From assembly GCA_015847255.1 (NCBI GenBank), contig JADLZK010004649.1, forward strand, positions 1,612,001-1,676,000: a stretch of 64,000 nucleotides of DNA, in the 5' to 3' direction. Within the stretch, counting starts at the first letter, position 1, and every line of letters starts with the position of its first letter. The position numbers and the translations under genes are program-made. This DNA comes from Hyparrhenia diplandra. Lineage: Eukaryota; Streptophyta; Magnoliopsida; Poales; Poaceae. Positions 1-8,521 of this stretch are shown piece by piece. The notes beneath the pieces were generated by a model. That model did no database searches. It worked only from the letters and a program-made list of their open reading frames with translations, and was not told the DNA's origin.

Positions 1-134
1 CATTAGTCCACTATATAATATGCATCTTAACTACCCAAAACCAGCCATTACAGTAGATTTTAATATTTCCACCCTTCTATCTCTTCTTCATCTTCTTCTA
101 TCACTGACTTGCTAGATCATGATGTTGAACACTT

Positions 135-168
135 CACCATGCGCGGGTTCAATTCCCGTCGTTCGCCC
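135..168 (+). pseudogene. trnH: trnH-GUG 3' half, plastid-derived fragment
   Basis: These bases match the anticodon-stem 3' side, T-arm and acceptor 3' strand of plastid tRNA-His. The 5' half, including D-arm and anticodon, is replaced by unrelated sequence, so no tRNA can form. It lies beside rpl2 in the opposite orientation, as in the grass plastid inverted repeat. Confidence 0.75.
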
Positions 169-222
169 ATCGCATTATTGCAAATTTCAAAAATGCAATT
201 TTCCATATTCCTAGTTACGTAT

Positions 223-658
223 TTACTTACGGCGACGAAGAATAAAACTATCACTATATTTTTTCCTTTTCCTAGTTCTTCTTCCAAGCGCAGGATAACC
301 CCAAGGGGTTGTGGGTTTTTTTCTACCAATGGGGGCTTTCCCTTCACCACCCCCATGAGGGTGGTCCACAGGGTTCATAACTACCCCTCTTACTACGGGG
401 CGTTTACCTAGCCAACACTTAGATCTGGCTCTACCCAAACTTTTTTGGTTCACCCCAACATTACCCACTTGTCCGACTGTTGCTAAGCAGTTTTGGGATA
501 CCAAACGGACCTCCCAGATGGTAATCTTAAAGTGGCCAATTTACCCTCTTTTGCAATCAGTTTCGCTACAGCACCTGCTGCTCTAGCTAATTGCCCACCC
601 CTTCCACGTGTGATTTCTATGTTATGTATGGCCGTGCCTAAGGGCATATCGGTTGAAG
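223..658 (-). pseudogene. rpl2: rpl2 exon 2, plastid-derived, truncated and frameshifted
   Basis: The minus strand encodes the C-terminal part of plastid ribosomal protein L2. Segments such as TDMPLGTAIHNIEITRGRGG and the hallmark NPVDHPHGGGEGKAPIG are visible, ending in the basic tail TRKRKKYSDSFILRRRK and a stop. Near 511-518 one G of the expected Gly-Glu-Val codons is missing, so the reading frame shifts and the two halves are in different frames. The match stops near 658, where unrelated sequence replaces the upstream part of exon 2. It is a non-functional nuclear copy of a plastid gene. Confidence 0.9.
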
Positions 659-871
659 TAGATTCTTCTTTTTTATCAAAAACCCCTTCCCAAACTGTAC
701 AAGCTTCTTCCAAAGCATACGGCTTTCTAGATGTATATGACGATCTCTAGACACATGGATCTTATATGAATCGTATGATGAAGTATCCACTCATGGCCAA
801 AAAGCCAAAAAATAAGTGATTCGTTTTTAGCCCTTATAAAAGAAAACGGATTCTTGAACCTCTTTCACGCT

Positions 872-1137
872 CATGTCACGTCGAGGTACTGCAGAAAAAG
901 AACCGCAAAATCCGATCCAATTTTTTCGTGAATCGATTAGTTAACATGGTGGTTAACCGTATTATGAAAGACGGAAAAAAATCATTGGCTTATCAAATTC
1001 TCTATCGAGCCGTGAAAAAGATTCAACAAAAAGACGTAAACAAATCCACTGTTGGTTTTACGTCAAGCAATACGTAGAGTAACTCCCAATATAGGAGTAA
1101 AAACAAGATGTAATAAAAAGGATCGACGCGGAAAGTC
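872..1137 (+). pseudogene. rps7: rps7 5' part, plastid-derived
   Basis: The sequence starts at the ATG of plastid ribosomal protein S7 (MSRRGTAE) and continues through recognisable segments such as NRLVNMVVNRIMKDGKKSLA and VTPNIGVKTR. Indels near the start and near 1045 shift the frame. The match ends near 1137, where it joins a psbC piece in the opposite orientation. The C-terminal half of S7 is absent. Confidence 0.85.
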
Positions 1138-1347
1138 TTCCATACATAACCAAAGAATGGAAAAGATTCTTCAAGAGTCTCGGGTCCCAGAAGCGCGTGA
1201 TAAATGCCACCGAAGCCTAAGACTGCGGAGGAAATTAAGTGAAGTACTCCGGATACAAAGTAAGGAAAAGTATCTAGAACTTCTCCCCCCGGCCCTACTC
1301 CCCAACCTAGAGTAGCTAAGTGCGGAAGTAAAATCAACCCTTGTTCA
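1138..1347 (-). pseudogene. psbC: psbC internal fragment, plastid-derived
   Basis: The minus strand encodes an uninterrupted internal piece of the photosystem II CP43 protein, including LLPHLATLGWGVGPGGEV and GGIYHALLGPETLEESFPFF. It has no start or stop of its own and abuts rps7 on one side and ndhA on the other. CP43 normally lies tens of kilobases from both in a plastome, so the joins are new. Confidence 0.9.
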
Positions 1348-1349
1348 TA

Positions 1350-1580
1350 CTGGATTTTTCCAAATGAATAAAATAATTGGAATTTTGGAAATGGTAATAG
1401 GTATCTTTATTACATTAACTAAAAGCTTATTTTTTTTTTCTCTTCATTTCTGTCACAATAAGATGGACTTTACCCAGGATGAGAATGGATCAGTTATTAA
1501 ATCTTGGATGGAAATTTCTTTTACCTATTTCTCTGGGCAATCTCTTATTAACAACTTCTTCCCAACTAGTTTCACTATAA
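1350..1580 (+). pseudogene. ndhA: ndhA 3' end, plastid-derived, frameshifted
   Basis: The frame starting at 1364 reads MNKIIGILEMVIGIFITLTK, the end of plastid NADH dehydrogenase-like subunit A. A frame change in the T-run near 1425-1440 puts the remaining C-terminus, including RMRMDQLLNLGWKFLLPISL, in another frame, ending at the TAA at 1578-1580. It is followed by ndhI in the same orientation with a plastid-like spacer, so ndhA and ndhI came over as one piece. Confidence 0.85.
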
Positions 1581-1673
1581 ATAAGAATACAATAACAGTA
1601 AGAATATTTTCAACACAAAAGTTCTCTCAAACAAGAGAAAGAAACATACCTTTTTCATATATAGATTTAGAAT

Positions 1674-1898
1674 ATGTTCCCTATGCTAACCGGGTTCATT
1701 AGTTATGGTCAACAAACAATACGCGCCGCAAGATACATTGGTCAAGGTTTAATAATTACCTTATCCCCACACAAATCGTTTACCTATAACGATTCACTAC
1801 CCTTATGAAAAATCAATTACATCGGAGCGTTTCCGGGGCGAATACACTTTGAATTTGATAAATGCATTGCTTGTGAAGTATGTGTTCGCGTATGCCCT
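1674..1898 (+). pseudogene. ndhI: ndhI 5' part, plastid-derived, frameshifted
   Basis: The ATG at 1674 begins the plastid NdhI protein (MFPMLTGFISYGQQTIRAAR). It runs to the first iron-sulfur cluster motif, CIACEVCVRVCP, where the match ends. One extra C in the run near 1766 shifts the frame. The second 4Fe-4S motif and the C-terminus are missing. Confidence 0.88.
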
Positions 1899-2284
1899 TT
1901 TTATAAAATTCTCGTAGAATCGAGAATGAAGTTTTCATTCTGTACATGCCAGATCATGAATTAGTAACTGCAGCCAATCTCCGAAAAGTCCCGATTGTTT
2001 CTATTTTTGGAATGGGATATTTACGGAATCCCCATGAATAGGATCAAACCCTATTCCATACTATTTCCATAAGATTCCTCTTTCTTATTCTTAAGCAAGC
2101 CCCCGAAAGGGCTTAGTTGATCACGATTTCTGTTTTATCTTTTTTTTTTTCTTTTTATTTGTTTCGAAAAAGATATCGTCCGATTCTCCTTCTATTGATT
2201 CTTTTCCGATCGACCAACATTTCACCTTGACTCTTTGCTGCATATTTCACCCCGTGAATGTACCAACATTGCTGCATATTTCAC

Positions 2285-2545
2285 TCCGTGAATGTACCAA
2301 CATGGCAGGCTCAATAATTCGCTCTTCGTCGTCGTGTGCCACAGTGCAGTGGTGTACTATGCTACTAGCAGTAGCTGCTGCCGTGCCCATCTTGCATTGT
2401 CTGCGAAAATGAGCATAGATGGGCTAAACGAGCCAAAAGCAGTGCAATGCTTACGTAGCTGTTAGCCGGTGCCAGTCATCTTGAATAGCCCTCGCCCACC
2501 TTTTATGTTTGTGATTTTTGTGTTTTATCCCGTACTCTTTTTTTT
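2285..2545. repeat. Degenerate copy of a dispersed local repeat
   Basis: This stretch shares short ordered blocks with 5097-5320, 28500-28594, 33660-33750 and 41370-41560. Examples are the phrase around CCGTGAATGTACC, the CTACTAGCAGTAGC-like block, and the block ending in CATCTTGAATA followed by CACCTTTTATG. Similarity is patchy. I see no gene in 2200-2900. Confidence 0.5.
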
Positions 2546-2936
2546 TCTTTGTTCGGGTAATATATATGCAAATATATTTTTTTATCAGATATATGCAAAT
2601 TACTTTTATAGCGGTAGGAGATGTACCATTGGTACTTTTAATGGTTTATATTAGTATACTGGCCATTTAATTAAGACAGGTCAGTAGTCAAAACCTAGCT
2701 AAATTGTATTCTTGAAGTTGAAGATGCTCACTCTCCCTACACTATACTCGATTCCTATACAAAATGGTCAACATATATGAAATAGATGCAAAATGGATAT
2801 TCATATTCAAGACCTTTTAATATGCATTAATGAAATCCAACTGTACTACGGATAACTGGATATCTATTTCCACCACGCCGTGGGAAGGTAATCGACCACT
2901 AACAAGCTACAAGTAGGTCACAACTCGTGTCAGTGT

Positions 2937-4843
2937 GAGCTGAGTAATACAGAGACAAGAAACACCACGTCCGCTCGGCGTCGCCCCCGTGTGGCGACCG
3001 GGCGGCCCCTTCAAACCTTAGCCGCCGCCCGCTTCTCCTCCGCCTCCTCCCGCCCACGCCGCCGCAGAGAGCGGGTTGCCGGAGGCTCGTGCGGCCAGCC
3101 ATGGGAACGGGCAGGGCTCTTCCCCCTCTCTCTCGGGCCGCTTTCGGGCGGGACTGGGCCGCTTCGGCTCCTGGGAGCTCCCCGCCGGTGTGGACTTCTT
3201 CCGCGGCGCCGGGGGGGAGGGCGATGGATCCGCGCCGCCCCGACCGGATCCGTGGGCGCGGCAAGGGAGCGGTGGTGCGTGGGATGGGCAGCGGTCGATG
3301 CGAGGCAACGGCGGCGTGGGTTGCGGCCGGCACGAGCACCTCCCTGGTTGAAAATGGCGGCGTGGCGGCCATGGCGGCGGCGCGACCGGTGTGGAGGCGC
3401 AGGGCGGCTGGCGGCGGCGTGACACTTCGGTGGCTGCGGCACGGGTGCCGACTCTATCCGATCCGGGCAGCCCATGCGCGGCGTCGCGTTCTTCGGGCGT
3501 GGCGTCCCGGTGACGGTGGGATCAGGGGCGTCCAGTGCGCGGGCGACGGGTGTGCGGCAAGGTGGTTGATGCTGCCCTTCTCCTCCTCGACGGCGTTCTT
3601 TGGTGCGGCGCCGCCTTGGTGGAGGGGCTGGGGGTGCCATGGTGGTGCTCAGTTGTGCCGGGGCTTGTCGGTTGTGGCGTTGCTGAGGCGGGGTGTGTGA
3701 AATTGCTGCCATGGCCATGAGAGTGCAGCAAGCATGTGGTGCTGTCCTGGGCGAAAGCCCCCACTATGGTTGCAATGGTGGCGGCGTCCTTGGGCGTCGT
3801 GTTCCCTGTTGATGGCACCATTGAGGGTTACTATGTCTTTGCAAAGGGGTTTCTCGGGTGAAAACCCGGCCCCTCTATGGACGTGTGACGACGGGCGCTT
3901 ATTGGTGTCGTGCCCTCCTTGGAGGTGCCACATCCGGAGACCCGCCTCGCTCGTGGCAGTGGTGTTGGTCCGTTGGAGGTGTTGCCTATGCATGGAGGTC
4001 ATGGGGTGTGTGGTCCGTGTTGGCGGTGAAGGTGCAGAGGGCCCTTGGGTGCCTGGAAGTCTTGAGTTGGCGCGCAAGGTGCCGTGGGTGATATCGGTGA
4101 CGGGGGGCAAAGGTGTTGTTCCTCGTGAGCGACTCTTATGTCCGAGTCCCAATCGGTGGAGTGAGGCATTGGGCGCAGGCGAGGCCCCAATGCAGAGTGG
4201 CCGGGATCGGTGGTTTCCGTTGGTGCCGCGACGGAGTTTTCGCGACGCTACTGAGCCGGGAGATCGACGGTCGGGTGTGCGGCTTAAGGAGGATAGTCCC
4301 ATGGAGGAGGAGTCCGTGCAGCTGTTCGAGATTGCAGCGGGCCGTGGCTTTTGGCATGGCACAACGTTGGTGACGACGGCGCAGTTCTCATCGGCTTGCT
4401 TTCGGCTCCTTTCCCAGGTAGTGGTGGTGTACCATTTAGTTGTGTCTGTGTTTTTTGTTCTTTGGTGGCTCCTGTGAGGTAGCTCGGGTCGACGTCCCAA
4501 TCCGCCGAGCGGTGTTGTTGGAGGCTCGTGTTGATGTCCCAATCCAACCGAAGTGGGCGCTTCATGTCTATTTTTTCTTCCATTGACCTTTTGTTGGTTC
4601 AAATTGTCTTAATGGTTGGCTAGTTGTGGTATGAGTTGTTGTTTCAAGTGGTAGGAGGAGTAAGTTGTGGCGCAAGTGGATTTGTTTTGATACCTACTGC
4701 GGGGTGGAGTAGAGTCTACTCTCCACATTTGTATGGTTTTTCTAGCTCGGTTTTCAAATAAAAAAACTGTGCTAGCACTTGTTTTTCTTTCTTTTTTTCG
4801 TCTAATAGAAATCACGGCAAAATTTTTACGGTACTTCCTAAAA
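2937..4843 (+). mobile_element. GC-rich retroposon-like insertion with 17-bp direct repeats
   Basis: The perfect 17-bp sequence ACAACTCGTGTCAGTGT flanks the segment (2920-2936 and 4844-4860), which fits a long target-site duplication of the LINE type. About 1.5 kb of the interior is very GC-rich. Toward the right there is a hairpin (GGAGTAGAGTCTACTCTCC), then a TCGGTTTTCAAATAAAAAAA tail like that at 35650, then about 90 bp more before the repeat. The open frames inside show no recognisable domain and overlap on both strands, so I treat them as composition effects. No reverse transcriptase is visible, so it would be non-autonomous or a retroposed fragment. Confidence 0.5.
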
Positions 4844-5144
4844 ACAACTCGTGTCAGTGTCACACGTTGAGCTTATCCGTCCTCTCTTGTAGTCTTGTTC
4901 TCCGAGGGAGCTTGTATTTTTGTTTGCTCTAATCTTCCATATACACGAGGGAAAGTGATACTTCCACAATAACAGGCCTGCTTACTGATTGTCCGGCAAC
5001 GACAGGCTCAATAATTCATCTGGACGGTGCATGCATGTGCTTGTGTACGTGCTACCACTGCCTTTCCGGTCGTGAATGTATCATTTCTAACCCGTGAATG
5101 CACGGAACAATAGTTCGCTCTCTTGGCTGGCTGTGCGCTACAGT

Positions 5145-5858
5145 GTTACCAGGCCACTGGCAGCTATTGCTGCTGTGTGTTCATCCTTTCGGTGAAAAAG
5201 GAGACAGATGCATGGGCACAAAGGAGTATTCTGAGCCAAAAGTAGTGGCTAGCAGGGCCTAGCACTAGCCAGCGTCAGGCATCTTGAATAATCCTCATCC
5301 ATCTTTTATGTTTTTCTTTGTTATATATGTCATTTTGTTATTGTTTGACTATAAAAAAGATTACTAATTATGTTTTGTATAAATTTTTCTTTTAATTGTA
5401 CTGTTTCTTTGCAGGTCTCATAGGTTTCCTTCTCAATTTAACCTTATGGACTTTGTAGCCTAAGTCAGCATACATGTGGACATAAGTCTTTGGACGTCAT
5501 TGTAATAAATACCTGTATATTCCTTTCTCAGTCTACACACAAGTATCTATGGACAAAATCATCCATTTCTACTAAGTTTTGCAATGAAAGCTAGAGCGTG
5601 GCTTCAAGGTTTTCTAGTCACTTGCCAACCCCTACAAGTACAAGTCTTCACTTCAAAGTTAATCTGCATAAATCCGGCACTCAAGAAAAATGTTGGCCGC
5701 CAAGGCAAATCCTTTTTCTAGCAGTGCATAAATCTGTTGACCGTCACTTGTACTTTTTCTAGCCCCACAAATTAAGACATCATGGTGCTTAAGGGATTTG
5801 GATTTTGCAATTTGCATTTAGATCTTTGATGATATCTAGGATTATTATTTTTAGTCAT
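5145..5858. repeat. Segmental duplication, copy 1 (upstream of the inhibitor gene)
   Basis: This segment aligns collinearly with 41370-41998. Shared stretches include CACTAGCCAGCGTCAGGCAT, GGCTTCAAGGTTTTCTAGTC and the run leading into TTTAGTCATGC. Copy 1 carries extra bases in places, for example near 5690-5740. Its right end is about 590 bp before the start codon of the Bowman-Birk gene. Confidence 0.85.
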
Positions 5859-6343
5859 GCTACTGGCAGTCTTTGATCTCAAGACAAATTTCTCGATGAT
5901 CATGTCTTATATTTTTGAGCTGAAATCATGTCTTATCTGGTCTTGCATTTCCAAAGAATCTGATGAAACACACATAGCCATTGTGCTCTTCAGTCTCTAG
6001 CTTAGTGACACTATCACACACTGATCTCAGAAGCTCAGCTTCATAAGTATGCATCAAGTTGAAACAATTCATCCCACTTCCCATATATATGCCCAATGCT
6101 GTAGTCTCGTGTGAAGATAGTCCCAAATATTTTTTTTTTTTCTGTTTAAAAACAGAAGTACCATGTACTACGTGTAGTTTATAAGACAGTTTATCCTAGC
6201 ATAATCTCCCTGTATTGGCTAGTACCTGATGAGTCATGCATGACTTTTGGCCCCACTAAAAGTTCTAGTTCCTAAACATTTAGTTTGGGCACCCTTTTGA
6301 AAATTGAAATTGAAATATAAGAAAAACTCCCCTCCATCCCTCC

Positions 6344-6350
6344 TATAAGA
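6344..6350 (+). promoter_or_regulatory. Candidate TATA box of the Bowman-Birk gene
   Basis: TATAAGA lies about 100 bp upstream of the start codon, in a C-rich context. It would place transcription start near 6375, giving a 5' leader of about 70 bases. This is inferred from position and sequence only. Confidence 0.5.
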
Positions 6351-6444
6351 AGGCCTCCAGCCTCAAACAGATAGATGTAGGAAGAAAATCCAAGCAACAA
6401 AGTTTGCATTGTGGCCTGTTCTGTTCTCGCCAGGAGAAACAAAG

Positions 6445-6986
6445 ATGAGGCCTCAGGTGATACTTGGCGTCACTCTAGCTGTTCTCGTCGTCCTCGCAGC
6501 TGATCTGCCGCTCGGGAAAGGTGACGAGCCAGAATCCTCTTGCGTGCATGCCCTCTAAACTTTCTCCAGGATCATCACTTATTATACATTATTGATGCAT
6601 GCACACTCTACTCAAAATTTTGACTCAACTACTTGCTGTTTTCGGTGGCCACAGGGTACAGAGACGAAGCTGGAGCGGCCGTCGCCGCGGACGCTGCCGG
6701 TGCGAGCTCGTGGCCGTGCTGCGACGACTGCAATTATTGCCTGAGGATGAACCCGCCGAAGTGCCGGTGCAACGACATTTCGCTGCACGGGTGCCGCCCG
6801 GAGTGCAAGAAGTGCGTCAGCTACACGCTCACCGCCGACGACGATGGCATCGAGATGCCGGCCACTTCCACCGCAGGCCGTCCTGGCCCCGTCCGCACCT
6901 ACCGCTGCGAGGACCTGCTCACAAACTTCTGCGAGCGCCGCTGCACGCCGGCGCCGGTGGCAGTGTTCCTGGGTGAGGCCTTCTGA
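6445..6986 (+). CDS. Bowman-Birk-type serine protease inhibitor (two exons)
   Basis: A secreted cysteine-rich inhibitor of trypsin-like proteases, typical of wound- or seed-expressed defence proteins in grasses. Exon 1 (6445-6520) encodes a signal peptide (MRPQVILGVTLAVLVVLAAD). The intron 6521-6654 has a GT donor and CACAG acceptor, and joining keeps frame at a Gly codon. Exon 2 (6655-6986) encodes the rest, about 135 residues in total. After a short pro-region the inhibitor domain runs from WPCCDDC to CERRC with 12 cysteines. The first reactive loop is CLRMNPPKC, so P1 is Arg (trypsin type) but P1' is Met instead of the usual Ser. The second loop region is degenerate, as in many monocot 8-kDa inhibitors, and an acidic linker (TADDDGIEMP) is inserted before it. 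No frame break is seen, so it is probably functional. Confidence 0.88.
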
Positions 6987-7070
6987 TCGGGCCGGCCGGA
7001 CGCTGGCCGTCTGCTGCATGCATGCCATGCCAAGTTGAGTTTGCTTCTCTTGATACTTTGTCAGAGAAGA

Positions 7071-7076
7071 AATAAA
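7071..7076 (+). terminator. Candidate polyadenylation signal of the Bowman-Birk gene
   Basis: AATAAA lies 85 bp after the stop codon; a second AATAAA is at 7144. From here to about 7540 I see no gene or repeat. Confidence 0.45.
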
Positions 7077-7539
7077 ACAAATGTCGCCGCTCGGCTGGAT
7101 GCTTGATCTTGCTTGTCGTCAGTGTGTTTTAGTAGTGTTTATGAATAAAGAGCCATGCCATGGTCATCATGCTGTGCTCAAACCACTGTTGTTGGCTGGT
7201 TTTCAGTTACCAGCTGCTAGAGTCTGTGGGTTGCTAGCTTTCCAGTTTGATCCCTTTGCTTTGCGTGTGTGCCTTGGCCTTGCATGTTGTCGTGTGTTTG
7301 CTGGTCATGACGAGTGATTGAGTGATCAGAGTTTTGGAGCGCACTAACCTTTTCTGCAGGCAGAGGAAGCAAACGTGTGGTCGATGAGCGTCTGAACACG
7401 GCCCCACGGGCAGAGAGCCCCCCACACATTCCCGCTTTAAAGAGAAGAACTAGTAAAAAATGATTTGCACACTACCTATTTTTTTCACTGCTGGCTGTAA
7501 ATAAATAAGTTCATAGAGAGATGTTAACAAGAGAATAAA

Positions 7540-8175
7540 GGTAGCCGGAAGATAGTGCAGAGTTTCATTTCTAAGACACGAGCACAATTGATGCCATGGC
7601 ATGGAACAATGATTCCATCCTTATATACAGGCAGATAACCAGCCCAGCCTAGCCTAACCTGTTCCACCCCACCCCCCACAGACAACAACGAAGACCAGAC
7701 CGATCCGGGCAAACAGGACGCCAGGGCCTGGGTTGAACAACAAGCAGAAACATGTGCAAACCATTCATGAACAGGGCTATATATGTATCAAACAATACAC
7801 AGCAACGTTGCTCATTTATTCATACGATACAACAGCAGTACGTCCAGTGGTATATATGTATCATACAGCACAGGACAAAATGTAATAATCAAGAGGGTAG
7901 CAGCACAGGACAAAATGTATGGAGACACGCACTCAAGCCTTGAGACGGGACTCAATTAACACTGCACGTCCGACGATCCAAACTATATGCAAAGAAGCAT
8001 ATATGCTGTAGACAAAACACAGTGTGCGGCTTTGGCAAAGTTTGGCCCGGCAAAACTGCAAATAGAAGATGGGCCAACACGGCTCCATGAGTGCCTCAAG
8101 TCTTGGAACTACTACGCTCTCCGGTGACACCAAGGGATAGCATATTTCAAGATTTTGGTTCCAACAGTTTAGGCC
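7540..8175 (-). other. Probable 3' terminal exon (mostly UTR) of the first NLR gene
   Basis: On the minus strand an acceptor (TGATTTGCAG) ends at 8176 and starts a non-conserved, mostly non-coding exon. The same sequence, with indels, follows the second NLR (17330-18860), including the block around CTCCATGAGTG. A possible minus-strand AATAAA is at 7817-7822. The intron 8176-8521 begins at a GGTATAC donor shared by both NLR copies. The exon's lower end is uncertain. Confidence 0.5.
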
Positions 8176-8521
8176 CTGCAAATCAATAACCGTATGAACC
8201 AAACTGACAATATGGATGGGGTTACATCAGAGACAGTGACAGTCTATAAGATGTTTTGGCTTTTCAAGGTGCATTGTTTTTATTATGTATCTGCACATTA
8301 TTTATATATAAGTGCATAACAAAAACTATATCTCTAGGAAGACAAAACGTCTTATAATTTAGAATTGTTGGAGCATAACTAATCTACCAGGCATCAACAA
8401 TCAACTGAGGAGGGTTGGACCTCACTAGAACTTGGATGATCCGGATTTACAGCATATGCATATATAAAGAATGCGCAGAGAAGTTTAAGGAAACAAAGAA
8501 AACAAAATTGAACAGTATACC

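Larger units (their letters stand above)
1..2130. other. Nuclear plastid DNA insertion (NUPT), mosaic
   Basis: At least five recognisable plastid gene pieces lie head to tail in an order that does not occur in a grass plastome: trnH/rpl2 and rps7 from the inverted repeat, psbC from the large single-copy region, and ndhA-ndhI from the small single-copy region. Each is truncated and most carry indels. From 1899 to about 2130 the sequence looks like plastid non-coding DNA but I cannot place it; the stretch 660-870 is also plastid-like and unplaced. The pieces are inferred to be non-functional nuclear copies, joined before or during integration. The right edge, near the T-rich tract at 2140-2160, is approximate. 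Confidence 0.88.

Noticed and set aside
135..168. Functional tRNA-His gene
   Set aside because: Only the 3' half is present; anticodon and D-arm are replaced.
3011..4602. Long open frames on both strands in the GC-rich block
   Set aside because: Overlapping frames on both strands, low-complexity Arg/Pro/Ala content, no domain, and position inside a direct-repeat-flanked insertion.
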